Shown here: piece after piece, positions 1 to 6,885 of the stretch
How the letters are laid out: the number at the start of each line of letters is the position of its first letter
Position numbering within the stretch: position 1 is the stretch's first letter
NCBI GenBank assembly: GCA_012799265.1
Contig: JAAZLP010000146.1
Location: 1 to 11,085, forward strand
Reading direction: 5' to 3'
Origin: Phyllobacteriaceae bacterium
GTDB lineage: Bacteria; Pseudomonadota; Alphaproteobacteria; Rhizobiales; Devosiaceae
Length of the DNA stretch: 11,085 bases
The notes under the pieces: generated by a model
The model's database searches: none
What the model saw: the letters and a program-made list of their open reading frames with translations, nothing else
Told to the model about the DNA's origin: nothing
Made by a program: the position numbers and the translations under genes

Positions 1-456
1 CATCACGATTTCCGCGATGCCCAGCCGCTGCCGCATACCGCGCGAGAACGTACTCACCCGCCGGTCTGCCACAGCATCCAGCCGCACGCGCTTGAGCGCA
101 TTTTCAATCCGCTCCCGCGCTTCCAGCACAGGAATACCCGAAAGCCGTGCCGAATAGGCCTGGTTCTCCCGTGCGGTCAGCCCGTCATAAAAACCGATCG
201 CGTCGGGTAGATAGCCAACCGTCTGTTTGACAGCCAGCGGATCGCGCAGCGGGTCCTTGCCTTCGATCCGGACGCTGCCGTCGCTGGCTTCCGTCAGCCC
301 TAGCAACATCAGGATCGTCGTGGTCTTGCCGGCGCCATTCGGGCCCAGAAGGCCGATTACCTCGCCGGGCTGGACGCTCAGGTCCACCCCGGCGACGGCC
401 ACTGCATTCCCGTAGCGCTTGGTCAGACCTTTCGCTTCGAGAATAGGAGTACTCAT
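1..456 (-). CDS. ABC transporter ATP-binding protein (CcmA/ABC-2 type), partial
   Basis: ATPase subunit of an ABC transporter, expected on the cytoplasmic face, powering a membrane permease that is not in the window. The first 152 codons are present; the C-terminus runs off the left edge. Visible are the aromatic residue near the N-terminus (RYG, residues 14-16), Walker A GPNGAGKTT (residues 38-46) and the signature region FSRGMRQRL close to the edge. The arginine in place of the first glycine of LSGG is common in this ABC-2/CcmA branch. Walker B and the H-loop lie beyond the window. The ATG overlaps the stop of the upstream NEW3-repeat gene (ATGA), so the two are probably translationally coupled. 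Pairing with a NEW3 protein suggests an export or envelope-related transporter, but the substrate is unknown. The family call is firm; the role is inferred. Confidence 0.92.
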   Translation of the reverse strand, partial: MSTPILEAKGLTKRYGNAVAVAGVDLSVQPGEVIGLLGPNGAGKTTTILMLLGLTEASDGSVRIEGKDPLRDPLAVKQTVGYLPDAIGFYDGLTARENQAYSARLSGIPVLEARERIENALKRVRLDAVADRRVSTFSRGMRQRLGIAEIVM

Positions 457-1676
457 CGCCGGCCATACCTCATGATGGCCGCCACCAGCACCAGCACGGC
501 AACCGCGATCACGCCAAGCCCAATGGCGCCCCAGAGCGAGGAGGTCTTCACCGTCACGCGGAACTGGACGGCTTCCGACACCGTCTCGCCGTTCGCCCGC
601 ACATTGACGATATAGTCGCCTGCCACAGCCTGAGCCGACGGCGTGATCTTGGCCGTCACTTCGGCCAGCCCGTTGGGCGCAATGGTGGGCACTTCCTCGC
701 TGTCGAACTCGACCTTCCAGCCCGTCGGCGCCGTACCGCTCATTTCGAGGTCGGTGGCGGCAGCGCTACCGGTATTGGCGAGGGTAAACTTGAAGCTGGT
801 TTCTTCCCCGGCAACAGCTTCACCCGAGAGCCGTTCGCCCGGCCCCACAATGGTGATCGCAGGTTCGCCAGAAACCTCGATATCCAGCTCGGTAGAAGCC
901 GATAGCCCCTCACCCGCCGCGGTGAAGCCCACCTTGTACTTGCCGGTGGATACGGCGCGGGTAGGAATGACATCGAAGGTGATGGTTTCGGTGGCGCCAG
1001 CCGCAATCGGAAGACCCGTAATTTCTTCCGAGCCATAACCACGCTTGAACCGGGTCTGGAAGCCCTGCGGCACGTCGGCGGAGAAATTGAACAGCCCTTC
1101 TTCCGGCCCTTCATTTTTCACCTGCACCTTGAACGAAAATGTCGAGCGCGCCGTACCCCGCAGCGCCGGCAGTTCGGTACTAAGGCTGAGCCCATCGGCC
1201 ACCACTTCGGCTTCGGTCAGCCGCACATCAATCGGCAGCGAATAGCTCTGCCCGCCAGCGGTCGCGATCACTTCAACCGTCTCGGCGCTGTCCGGTGGCG
1301 CGTCCGCTGACGGGGTAATTTCCAGCGTAATGGACTGGCTGGCATCTGGGATCACCATGGCGGAGCTGACCTCGCGCCCGCTCCCCTTCAGGATCGCATC
1401 CCAGCCTTCCGGCACGCCCTTGAGCTCGAAGCTGAATCGCTGCGGCGGCAGCCCCTCATTCCGCAGCTGCAACGAGATCGATCCGGTCTCGCCCGGCTTC
1501 ACGGTCATTTCGGGGAAATTGGTGGTAAACCAGACCCCCTTCAGCACATCGACACTTTCTGACTGTGGCGCGGTCGACGCGGTGGTGGAGGGAGTGTTCT
1601 GTGCCAGGGAAATCGACGGCACGACGAGCGCTGCACTCAGCGCCAGAGCAGAGAGAAACTGAAGTCTCGACTTCAT
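453..1676 (-). CDS. NEW3-repeat (COG1470-like) periplasmic membrane-anchored protein
   Basis: A 407-residue protein with an N-terminal signal peptide (residues 1-26, ending SISLAQ), a low-complexity Ser/Thr linker, three tandem Ig-like beta modules (about 48-155, 162-270 and 272-377) and one C-terminal membrane helix (about 381-402) followed by RYGRR. Each module carries NEW3-like phrases: a PG/AG-E turn, an NEG or NTG after a strand, a 'P-x-G-W' or 'P-x-G-F' turn (VPEGW, VPQGF, APTGW) and an 'ITPSA'-type strand. It should be anchored by its C-terminus with the modules in the periplasm. The ORF can be extended to a TTG at 1736, but the ATG at 1676 puts the signal peptide directly at the start and is preferred. 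It overlaps the ABC ATPase gene by four bases. NEW3 proteins next to ABC-2 ATPases form a recurrent gene pair; a role as an extracytoplasmic partner of the transporter is inference. Confidence 0.82.
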   Translation of the reverse strand: MKSRLQFLSALALSAALVVPSISLAQNTPSTTASTAPQSESVDVLKGVWFTTNFPEMTVKPGETGSISLQLRNEGLPPQRFSFELKGVPEGWDAILKGSGREVSSAMVIPDASQSITLEITPSADAPPDSAETVEVIATAGGQSYSLPIDVRLTEAEVVADGLSLSTELPALRGTARSTFSFKVQVKNEGPEEGLFNFSADVPQGFQTRFKRGYGSEEITGLPIAAGATETITFDVIPTRAVSTGKYKVGFTAAGEGLSASTELDIEVSGEPAITIVGPGERLSGEAVAGEETSFKFTLANTGSAAATDLEMSGTAPTGWKVEFDSEEVPTIAPNGLAEVTAKITPSAQAVAGDYIVNVRANGETVSEAVQFRVTVKTSSLWGAIGLGVIAVAVLVLVAAIMRYGRR

Positions 1677-1890
1677 CTTCTTATTGGTTGTCTTAACGGT
1701 TGCATGGACGGTCTCAGCCCCGGGCCGACCCTTCAAGCGGCACCGTCTGACCAGACCAGGTTCACGAAATTAGAAACAGGCGCCTTAGGCGCGGGACCGG
1801 CTGCGTCGCATCATTCGACCTCCTGAACGAGCTACCTATCCAGATCATTCGCCCCTTCGGGCATCGCAGTGCCAGAGCACCGCGATTAAT
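1677..1890 (-). ncRNA. Putative structured 5' leader of the NEW3/ABC operon
   Basis: This stretch upstream of the NEW3 gene has dense potential secondary structure on the minus strand. GCCC-GAAG-GGGC forms a small hairpin near 1850-1865. GCGCC-TAA-GGCGC (1780-1792) forms a hairpin exactly over the stop codon of a mini-ORF. A long-range GACGGT/ACCGTC pair, on the minus strand between about 1745 and 1706, encloses a GCCG/CGGC inner stem. A strong AGGAGG and a short arginine-rich ORF sit in the middle. This is the layout of an attenuator or leader-peptide control element. I cannot assign it to a known family: it lacks the conserved cores of TPP or cobalamin riboswitches, SRP RNA or RNase P RNA. 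The alphaproteobacterial speF-type leader is one family worth testing. Confidence 0.35.
1785..1814 (-). CDS. Mini-ORF, putative arginine-rich leader peptide (MMRRSRSRA)
   Basis: Nine codons, with a perfect AGGAGG (minus strand, 1824-1819) four bases before the first ATG and seven before the second (1811), the better spacing. Four of the nine residues are arginine. The TAA stop lies in the three-base loop of the GCGCC/GGCGC hairpin. The downstream NEW3 gene starts about 108 bases later. A ribosome site this strong for so short an ORF suggests that translation itself is the signal, as in attenuators sensitive to charged tRNA-Arg, arginine or polyamines. Expression and regulatory role are inference. 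Confidence 0.4.
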   Translation of the reverse strand: MMRRSRSRA

Positions 1891-1918
1891 GAGCTAGGCA
1901 CGCCCAAAACCGTTTCAA
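1891..1918 (-). promoter_or_regulatory. Possible sigma70-type promoter for the leader/NEW3/ABC operon
   Basis: On the minus strand TTGAAA (1918-1913) is followed after 16 bases by TAGCTC (1896-1891). The -35 is good and the -10 is weak. The position fits initiation just upstream of the structured leader. Sequence match only. Confidence 0.3.
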
Positions 1919-1995
1919 GAGGGGCACCGATGAAAAATTCTGGGGCCTGCGCAAAGCTTAGCTGTCGCCCCTGCCGTCATCGCAAACCCAGGAAC

Positions 1996-2028
1996 AAAAA
2001 ACCGGCCGTAGTTCCCACGGCCGGTTTT
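1996..2028 (-). terminator. Intrinsic terminator of the glycan operon
   Basis: A perfect 9-bp stem, ACCGGCCGT/ACGGCCGGT (2001-2009 with 2017-2025), has a 7-nt loop. Read on the minus strand it is followed by a T run. It lies immediately after the TAA of the glycosyltransferase gene (2030-2032). Flanking A and T runs on both sides could make it bidirectional, but no plus-strand gene ends here. Confidence 0.9.
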
Positions 2029-2029
2029 C

Positions 2030-3535
2030 TTATGACTTGCCCACCGGCAGGGTGATGCCATCGGTGACCGCCGCAACCCCCGCCGCGCTCACCTGGAACG
2101 GATAGGAATGGGTCGTCTTGTCCCAGACGATCGGCTTCCCCGTCGCCTTGTGACGGGCAAAGATGAAGGCCGCGCGGAGCGTTGCGAAGAAATTGAGCAG
2201 GTTGGAAACGATCATCCGCGGCCCCGCCATCAGCCCCTGCCAGATGCCGTAGATCCGCGTCGTGAACAGCGTCCGCTGCACCAGCCGGTTCACCAGCAGC
2301 ACGAGATTGGCCACCAGCAGCGCCCAATAAAGATCGGTATCGAGCAGCACATAGGGCGGCCTCTGCACCTCTGGCAAAAACTGGAACAGCGCCTGCAGCG
2401 CCACCAGACTGAACATGACGAAATAGGCGAGGATGGCCGCGGGCGCCGTGATCAGGCCCTTGCGGTCCCGCAGGAAGAAATACTTCGCACCCAGATTGCC
2501 TTCCCAGCCATGCTGCGACCATCCCTGAAAGGCGATCCCCAACAGCCACCGCGCCCGCTGCCGATAGGCCGCCCGGAAATCCTCGGGGAAGAATTCGCGC
2601 GTCGCAATCGGCATGTTGCGGCGGGTGATTTGCGGTTGCCCGTCGGCGCCAACATTTTCGACCACCATGGACACCGGAAACCGCACAAAGATCTCGCGCA
2701 TGCCCATTTTGGCGAGGCGAAAGGCGATGTCATAATCTTCCGTGAGGCTGGTCGTGGAAAACACCTCGCCTTCCCGCTCCACGCGCAGCGCGCCAATCGC
2801 CCGGTGTGAGAAACAGGCCGAGACCCCGGCGCAGGGCACCACGCCGGTCATGCTTTCGCGCACCACCAGGTCCTTGGAATGCCACTCGGCAAACTCGTCC
2901 ATATAGGTCCCGGCGACCAGCTCATGGATGCCGCGCGGAAACGAGTAGACCGGCAGTTGGATGAGATCCATGCGATCCAGCAGATAGTTGAAGAGCTTCA
3001 GCTCATAAGGATGGATCACATCCTCGCTGTCATGCAGCGCCACGCCGACAAATGGTCGCCCGGTCTTGATCTCATGCGCGCGGATATCGGCCAGAACGAT
3101 ATTGAGACAGTCCGCCTTGCTGGTCGGTCCGTCGCGCGGCACCACCGACATGGAGACGTTGGGAAACCGCGCCATGGCGGCCTTCACTTCCGCAATGGTC
3201 TCCGCGTCGTTCTGATAGACGCCGACAAAAAAGCGATAATCGGAATAGCGGATGAGCGTATTGGATGTCTCCAGCATCGCCTGGATGACTTCGCTCTCCT
3301 TCCACGCCGGCACCATGATGGCGATCGGCCGCTCCGGCTTTGCGTCAAGCGCCTCCGCCGTCAGACGCGGAAACCGCGCCCGGATCCAGAACCAGCGATA
3401 GAAATTGCGCACCCAATACCAGGTGTCGATCAACAGGTCATCGAGGCTCGACAGCAGGATCACCACCGTGATCACCACCGCCAGCAGCTCAATCACCCGC
3501 TGATAGGTGGCGAGCGTCAGAAGAAGGTCGATCAT
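2030..3535 (-). CDS. NfrB-like processive family 2 glycosyltransferase (inner membrane)
   Basis: A 501-residue membrane glycosyltransferase. An N-terminal helix (about 13-30) precedes a cytoplasmic GT2 domain that starts near IAIMVPAWKE (71-80). The processive GT2 motifs are all present: HDSED (168-172, the DxD-like nucleotide-sugar site), TEDYD (265-269, catalytic base region) and QRARW (326-330, the QxxRW acceptor motif). Further hydrophobic segments lie at about 361-388, 401-417 and 440-460, and the tail WDKTTHSYP (471-479) resembles the end of the NfrB GT region. E. coli NfrB polymerises a ManNAc glycan and has an additional C-terminal regulatory domain; here the protein stops soon after the GT module, so that domain is missing. 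The ATG overlaps the stop of the BcsB-like gene (ATGA). With wecB in the same operon, a UDP-ManNAc donor is likely. Cellulose synthase-type activity on another sugar is the main alternative. Confidence 0.88.
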   Translation of the reverse strand: MIDLLLTLATYQRVIELLAVVITVVILLSSLDDLLIDTWYWVRNFYRWFWIRARFPRLTAEALDAKPERPIAIMVPAWKESEVIQAMLETSNTLIRYSDYRFFVGVYQNDAETIAEVKAAMARFPNVSMSVVPRDGPTSKADCLNIVLADIRAHEIKTGRPFVGVALHDSEDVIHPYELKLFNYLLDRMDLIQLPVYSFPRGIHELVAGTYMDEFAEWHSKDLVVRESMTGVVPCAGVSACFSHRAIGALRVEREGEVFSTTSLTEDYDIAFRLAKMGMREIFVRFPVSMVVENVGADGQPQITRRNMPIATREFFPEDFRAAYRQRARWLLGIAFQGWSQHGWEGNLGAKYFFLRDRKGLITAPAAILAYFVMFSLVALQALFQFLPEVQRPPYVLLDTDLYWALLVANLVLLVNRLVQRTLFTTRIYGIWQGLMAGPRMIVSNLLNFFATLRAAFIFARHKATGKPIVWDKTTHSYPFQVSAAGVAAVTDGITLPVGKS

Positions 3536-5355
3536 TTCCTGGAACGCCGGCGGAAGAATTGTGCGATCAGACCACGCGCGACCAGAATGAACGCAACAAA
3601 GCCGACAGCAATACCGCCCCAGAGCAGGCCTTCAGCGCGCAGCACATCACGCATGCCCCGCGAAGCCTCACGCACCCGCTGGATCAACGAGGGGTCGGTG
3701 CCCGTGGGCGTGTCCTGCCAGATCACCCCCTTGTCGCCGATCAGTGCCTCCGCGCCATTGGCAAGGAAAACGCCCTCAGGATCAGGAACGCCCTGCCCCT
3801 CCAGCACGGTGACATCGAGTCGCCGCGTCGCCGCGTCGGCAACCAGGCTGGCCATCGGGCGATCGGTGGAGAACGTCAAATCCGGGCGACCACGATTGGA
3901 GGCGATGGGCAGCGACAGCCCCGCGGCGTCACTCTCGGCAATCCGGATTACAGCTTGCCCATCGGTCGGAGTCACATCCCCAAACGACACCTCGAGTGGT
4001 GATACGCCGCTGCCAAGGCCCGGCAACACACGCGCGGCCAGTTCCAGATAGCCGAGACGTTCTTCGTCCCCACTATCAGCCGGCAGCACGACAGTGCCCC
4101 CAACGCGCAGCGCTGCACCCACAGAAGCAAATCCGCCCGGCTTCCCTTCGCCATAGGCGACACCGGTCCCCGGCAGCAGCTGCACCGCATGACCCGGGTT
4201 CGGACCCGGGCAATAACCTTCTTCCTGCGCCCGGTCGACGGTGACAGTCAGGCGATTGGAAAGTTGCAGCAGGTCCTGCGGCAGGGGCGCGCGGATGATG
4301 TTTTCGCCCACTTCCGCGCGCTGCGCGACGATCAACTGGCCATTGAGATAGATGGTGACAATCGGCTTTACGGTCGACCAGTCAGGCGCCACGGTCAGAC
4401 GCAGCCGCGCTTCCTGCGCCACACGGCCATTGACGTCGAGCATACCGAAATCAAGGCCAAGATCGGCCGTCTGCAACACCCGTACCGCACCCGGCAGCGC
4501 CGGTGCCGCCCAGAAACCCGAGACAGAAGCCGTGCCGGCGACATTGGTGCTGTCAGCTTCGATCACTTCACCAACAAGCGCCGCAGGCGCAGCCTGCCAT
4601 AGCCGCGAAAGCGCCGAGACATCGACGTCGCTGGCGACTTCCACGACGAGCTTGCCTGCTTCATGCACCAGCCGGGTCTGCGCACCGCTTTCGATGACGC
4701 GAATGGAGACCGGATCGTCGCCGTTGGCCTCCGTGGCAAACTGCGCCCGATATCCTCGGCTCGCGAGTGATCGCGCCAGTTGCAGCCCAACGGCGCTCGC
4801 CGCTTCTGTCAGCGGCGCGCCCAGGACGATCGTCGGCTCGGCCGGCAGCAGCGCCAGCGCATCACCCACAGAGTTTACTGCAGCCAGGTCGACATCGAAG
4901 GACACACTGGTTGTTGGCAGGATCTGCAGCGTATTGGCTGGATCGTAGTCATAACCGCAGGCTTCAGCTTCTGCGATCAGATCGGCGCGGAAACGCACAT
5001 CAAGGCCGCTGGCCCGGATGGATTGCCCTTCGGCCATGAGGGCCTCAAGGGCAACATTCTGTGCCGACTGCGCCTCGCGCAACCGCAACGCTTCCACCGG
5101 CTGACCATTGACGCTGACCACCACGCTACCGCGCTGCATGTTGGGCGTCACCGCCTTGCCATCCATGATGACGCGCACATTGCTGACATCGACCCCGGTC
5201 GGCAGCGGCAGGTAGAATGTCCCTGCCCCACGCCCGGACAACAACATGCCATCGGTGAGACCACGATCCGCCAGCGTTGTGCTGACAGTCACAGTCTCGG
5301 CCCAAACGGGAGTGGTGGTGGCAAGCAGCAGCATTGCCATGGTCGTCATACGCAT
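3532..5355 (-). CDS. BcsB-like periplasmic polysaccharide-synthase partner
   Basis: About 607 residues: a signal peptide (1-19, ending PVWA), a large periplasmic part, and one C-terminal helix (about 577-596) ending in basic FRRRSRK. The order fits BcsB: jelly-roll I (about 45-150, with strands around VRVIMDG and VSVNGQPV), a flavodoxin-like segment (about 165-275), jelly-roll II (about 300-395, with IYLNGQ, then LSNRLTVTV and a Cys a few residues on, as in BcsB), a second alpha/beta segment (about 415-560) and the membrane anchor. BcsB is about 780 residues in E. coli, so this is a compact version. In cellulose systems BcsB receives the emerging glucan from BcsA; here the adjacent synthase is NfrB-like, so a role in guiding another polymer is inferred. 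ATG 5355 is chosen because GGAGA lies six bases upstream; ATGs at 5361 and 5349 are alternatives. The gene follows wecB by 37 bases and overlaps the synthase gene by four. Confidence 0.75.
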   Translation of the reverse strand: MRMTTMAMLLLATTTPVWAETVTVSTTLADRGLTDGMLLSGRGAGTFYLPLPTGVDVSNVRVIMDGKAVTPNMQRGSVVVSVNGQPVEALRLREAQSAQNVALEALMAEGQSIRASGLDVRFRADLIAEAEACGYDYDPANTLQILPTTSVSFDVDLAAVNSVGDALALLPAEPTIVLGAPLTEAASAVGLQLARSLASRGYRAQFATEANGDDPVSIRVIESGAQTRLVHEAGKLVVEVASDVDVSALSRLWQAAPAALVGEVIEADSTNVAGTASVSGFWAAPALPGAVRVLQTADLGLDFGMLDVNGRVAQEARLRLTVAPDWSTVKPIVTIYLNGQLIVAQRAEVGENIIRAPLPQDLLQLSNRLTVTVDRAQEEGYCPGPNPGHAVQLLPGTGVAYGEGKPGGFASVGAALRVGGTVVLPADSGDEERLGYLELAARVLPGLGSGVSPLEVSFGDVTPTDGQAVIRIAESDAAGLSLPIASNRGRPDLTFSTDRPMASLVADAATRRLDVTVLEGQGVPDPEGVFLANGAEALIGDKGVIWQDTPTGTDPSLIQRVREASRGMRDVLRAEGLLWGGIAVGFVAFILVARGLIAQFFRRRSRK

Positions 5356-5392
5356 CGTCATTCTCCGCGCAGGGGCATGCGCAATCAGTAGT

Positions 5393-6511
5393 CTAGTCAG
5401 CCGGCAGGATGCGCTTGCGCATCGCGTCGACAATTCGTTCGGCCGCATGGCCATCGCCATAGGGAAAGACCGGCTGTGCCATGCGCGCATAGGCGCTCGC
5501 GTCTGCATGGAGCAGGCTCAAGGCATCAAGAATCCGGTTGCGATCCGTCCCGACGAGGCGCACTGCGCCCGTTGCGATAGCTTCCGGCCGCTCGGTTACG
5601 TCCCGCAGAACGAGAACGGGCTTGCCCAGCGCCGGGGCCTCTTCCTGTAGTCCCCCACTATCGGTCACCACAATCCAGCTTGCTTGCATTGCAGCTACGA
5701 GCTGCGCGTATGCCTGCGGCTCCGTCAGGATGATCCGCTCATGCCCACCCAGCAGCCGATGCGCCACAGCGCGGATATTGGGATTGGGATGGACCGGGAA
5801 ATAAAGCCCGATATCCTCGTAACGATCCACCGCATCCCGCAGCGCCCCAAAGGCCTCTTCGATCTGCGGCCCAAAGCTCTCCCGCCGATGCGCGGTCACC
5901 AGGATGGGTCGCGCCACCTTGGGGAAGTCTGCGGGCAGAGCCGGTCCGCGCCCGGCCGTCGCCAGCAGGGCATCGATGACGGTATTGCCCGAGTGGAGGA
6001 TCGCGTCCTCGGCGATGCCCTCGTCCCGCAGTTTCTGCGCTGCCTGCGGCGTCGGCGCGCAATGCAGCCGTGCACCCAGCGCAGCGACCCGGCGATTGAA
6101 CTCCTCCGGGAACGGCGCATCGAGATCACCCGTTCGCAGCCCTGCTTCGACATGCACGAAGGGCACGCGCCGATAGAACGCCACCAGCGCCGCCGCCATG
6201 ACGGTTGTCGTATCGCCCTGCGCCACCACGCAAGCCGCGCCCGTTTCGTCGATCAGCGCGTCCAGCCGATCCATGGCCTGCGATGCCACTTCGAGCACCG
6301 AGCCACGCTGCCGGTCGATGGCAATGTGATGGTCCGCCACAAGTCCGAAGTCGCTCAGCGCCTGCACCAGCAACTCCGTGTGCTGGCCAATGCTCACCAC
6401 AACCGGCCTTGCCCAGTCGCTGGCGCGCAACTGCTCTATGACCGGTGCCATCTTGATGACTTCCGGCCGCGTCCCGACCACGCAGAGACAGATCGTCTTG
6501 CCCACGCTCAT
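5393..6511 (-). CDS. wecB: UDP-N-acetylglucosamine 2-epimerase (non-hydrolysing)
   Basis: Cytoplasmic enzyme interconverting UDP-GlcNAc and UDP-ManNAc, the donor for ManNAc-containing glycans. The 372-residue length is normal for the family. Motifs in order: GTRPEVIK (13-20), QGDTTT (98-103, D100), HVEAGLRTGD (120-129, E122), PFPEE-NR (133-140, E136), TAHRRE (206-211), HPNP (241-244), TDSGG-QEE (283-291), a TERPE stretch (306-310) and YGDG (351-354). All residues expected for substrate binding and catalysis are visible. The reading frame is open to 6718, but the ATG at 6511 places GTRPE at the usual distance and overlaps the stop of an upstream 52-codon gene. No ManNAc dehydrogenase (WecC) follows, so the product probably remains UDP-ManNAc and is used directly by the co-encoded glycosyltransferase. 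Confidence 0.95.
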   Translation of the reverse strand: MSVGKTICLCVVGTRPEVIKMAPVIEQLRASDWARPVVVSIGQHTELLVQALSDFGLVADHHIAIDRQRGSVLEVASQAMDRLDALIDETGAACVVAQGDTTTVMAAALVAFYRRVPFVHVEAGLRTGDLDAPFPEEFNRRVAALGARLHCAPTPQAAQKLRDEGIAEDAILHSGNTVIDALLATAGRGPALPADFPKVARPILVTAHRRESFGPQIEEAFGALRDAVDRYEDIGLYFPVHPNPNIRAVAHRLLGGHERIILTEPQAYAQLVAAMQASWIVVTDSGGLQEEAPALGKPVLVLRDVTERPEAIATGAVRLVGTDRNRILDALSLLHADASAYARMAQPVFPYGDGHAAERIVDAMRKRILPAD

Positions 6512-6666
6512 CGTCCCGCCCACCGCGCAATCATCAGGAAAGCGAGAATAATCCCCAATCCCGTGCCGATAACGGCACCAGCCGTGCCGAGTAGGTAAGC
6601 GCCTAACAGGCCAAGCAGGGTCGCGGCCAGAAAACTGGCGATAAGAGTGAGGATGGGGAGAATCAT
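6508..6666 (-). CDS. Small two-helix membrane protein, first gene of the glycan operon
   Basis: A 52-residue ORF, too short for most gene callers, that starts at ATG 6666 and stops at TGA 6510-6508, overlapping the wecB ATG in an ATGA junction. The peptide is almost wholly hydrophobic: helix 1 (about 2-27), a glycine-rich turn (GTAGAVIGTG, 27-36), helix 2 (about 37-47) and a basic end (ARWAGR). Keeping an open frame through this length with a coupled stop supports a real gene. No clear Shine-Dalgarno is seen before ATG 6666. Function is unknown; given its operon, it may be a small accessory subunit of the membrane glycosyltransferase complex. No family was recognised. Confidence 0.6.
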   Translation of the reverse strand: MILPILTLIASFLAATLLGLLGAYLLGTAGAVIGTGLGIILAFLMIARWAGR

Positions 6667-6700
6667 AACGAGCCAAACATTCTAGAAGAGCACTCGAAAT

Positions 6701-6716
6701 GGGGATATTTTTCCCC
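6701..6716. repeat. Inverted repeat GGGGA-N6-TCCCC upstream of the glycan operon
   Basis: Five-base arms with a 6-base AT-only spacer, 35 bases before the ATG of the small membrane gene. A CTTGAC (-35-like, minus strand 6724-6719) lies beside it and a TAGAAT (-10-like, minus strand 6684-6679) further on, but their spacing (33 bases) does not fit one sigma70 promoter. A regulator site is possible. Confidence 0.4.
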
Positions 6717-6732
6717 AAGTCAAGCCGATAGG

Positions 6733-6755
6733 CGTTTGATTACCCAAACGTTTGG
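6733..6755. promoter_or_regulatory. Candidate operator: palindrome CCAAACGTTTGG plus an extra half-site
   Basis: A perfect 12-bp palindrome lies at 6744-6755 between divergent genes, with another CGTTTG at 6733-6738, giving three CGTTTG/CAAACG half-sites. An even palindrome with a central CG is the style of LacI-family operators, but no such regulator gene is in the window. Assignment is inference. Confidence 0.4.
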
Positions 6756-6885
6756 CAACGCGGTTGGATGCGTCAGCGCGCCGACAGCCCTAAAAATTCC
6801 TTACCAGGATCTGGAAAATGCGACCGCCTGGATCAAAGCGGCCGCAGCTATTCTTCGTCATGTTCGGCGCACCAAAGAGACCGAC

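Noticed and set aside
1677..1890. SRP RNA, RNase P RNA or tmRNA in the NEW3 leader
   Set aside because: Some GGTC/CAGG repeats are suggestive, but the conserved cores of these RNAs are absent and a strong ribosome site with a mini-ORF fits a leader better.
2879..4051. 390-codon plus-strand ORF
   Set aside because: It is antisense across the glycosyltransferase/BcsB-like junction; the product is Arg/His-rich with no domain, and the minus-strand genes carry clear motifs.
5684..6598. 304-codon plus-strand ORF
   Set aside because: It is antisense to wecB, whose motifs are unambiguous; the ORF is a frame shadow.
6679..6724. Sigma70 promoter made of CTTGAC and TAGAAT before the glycan operon
   Set aside because: The hexamers are individually good, but the 33-base spacing is far too long for a normal promoter.
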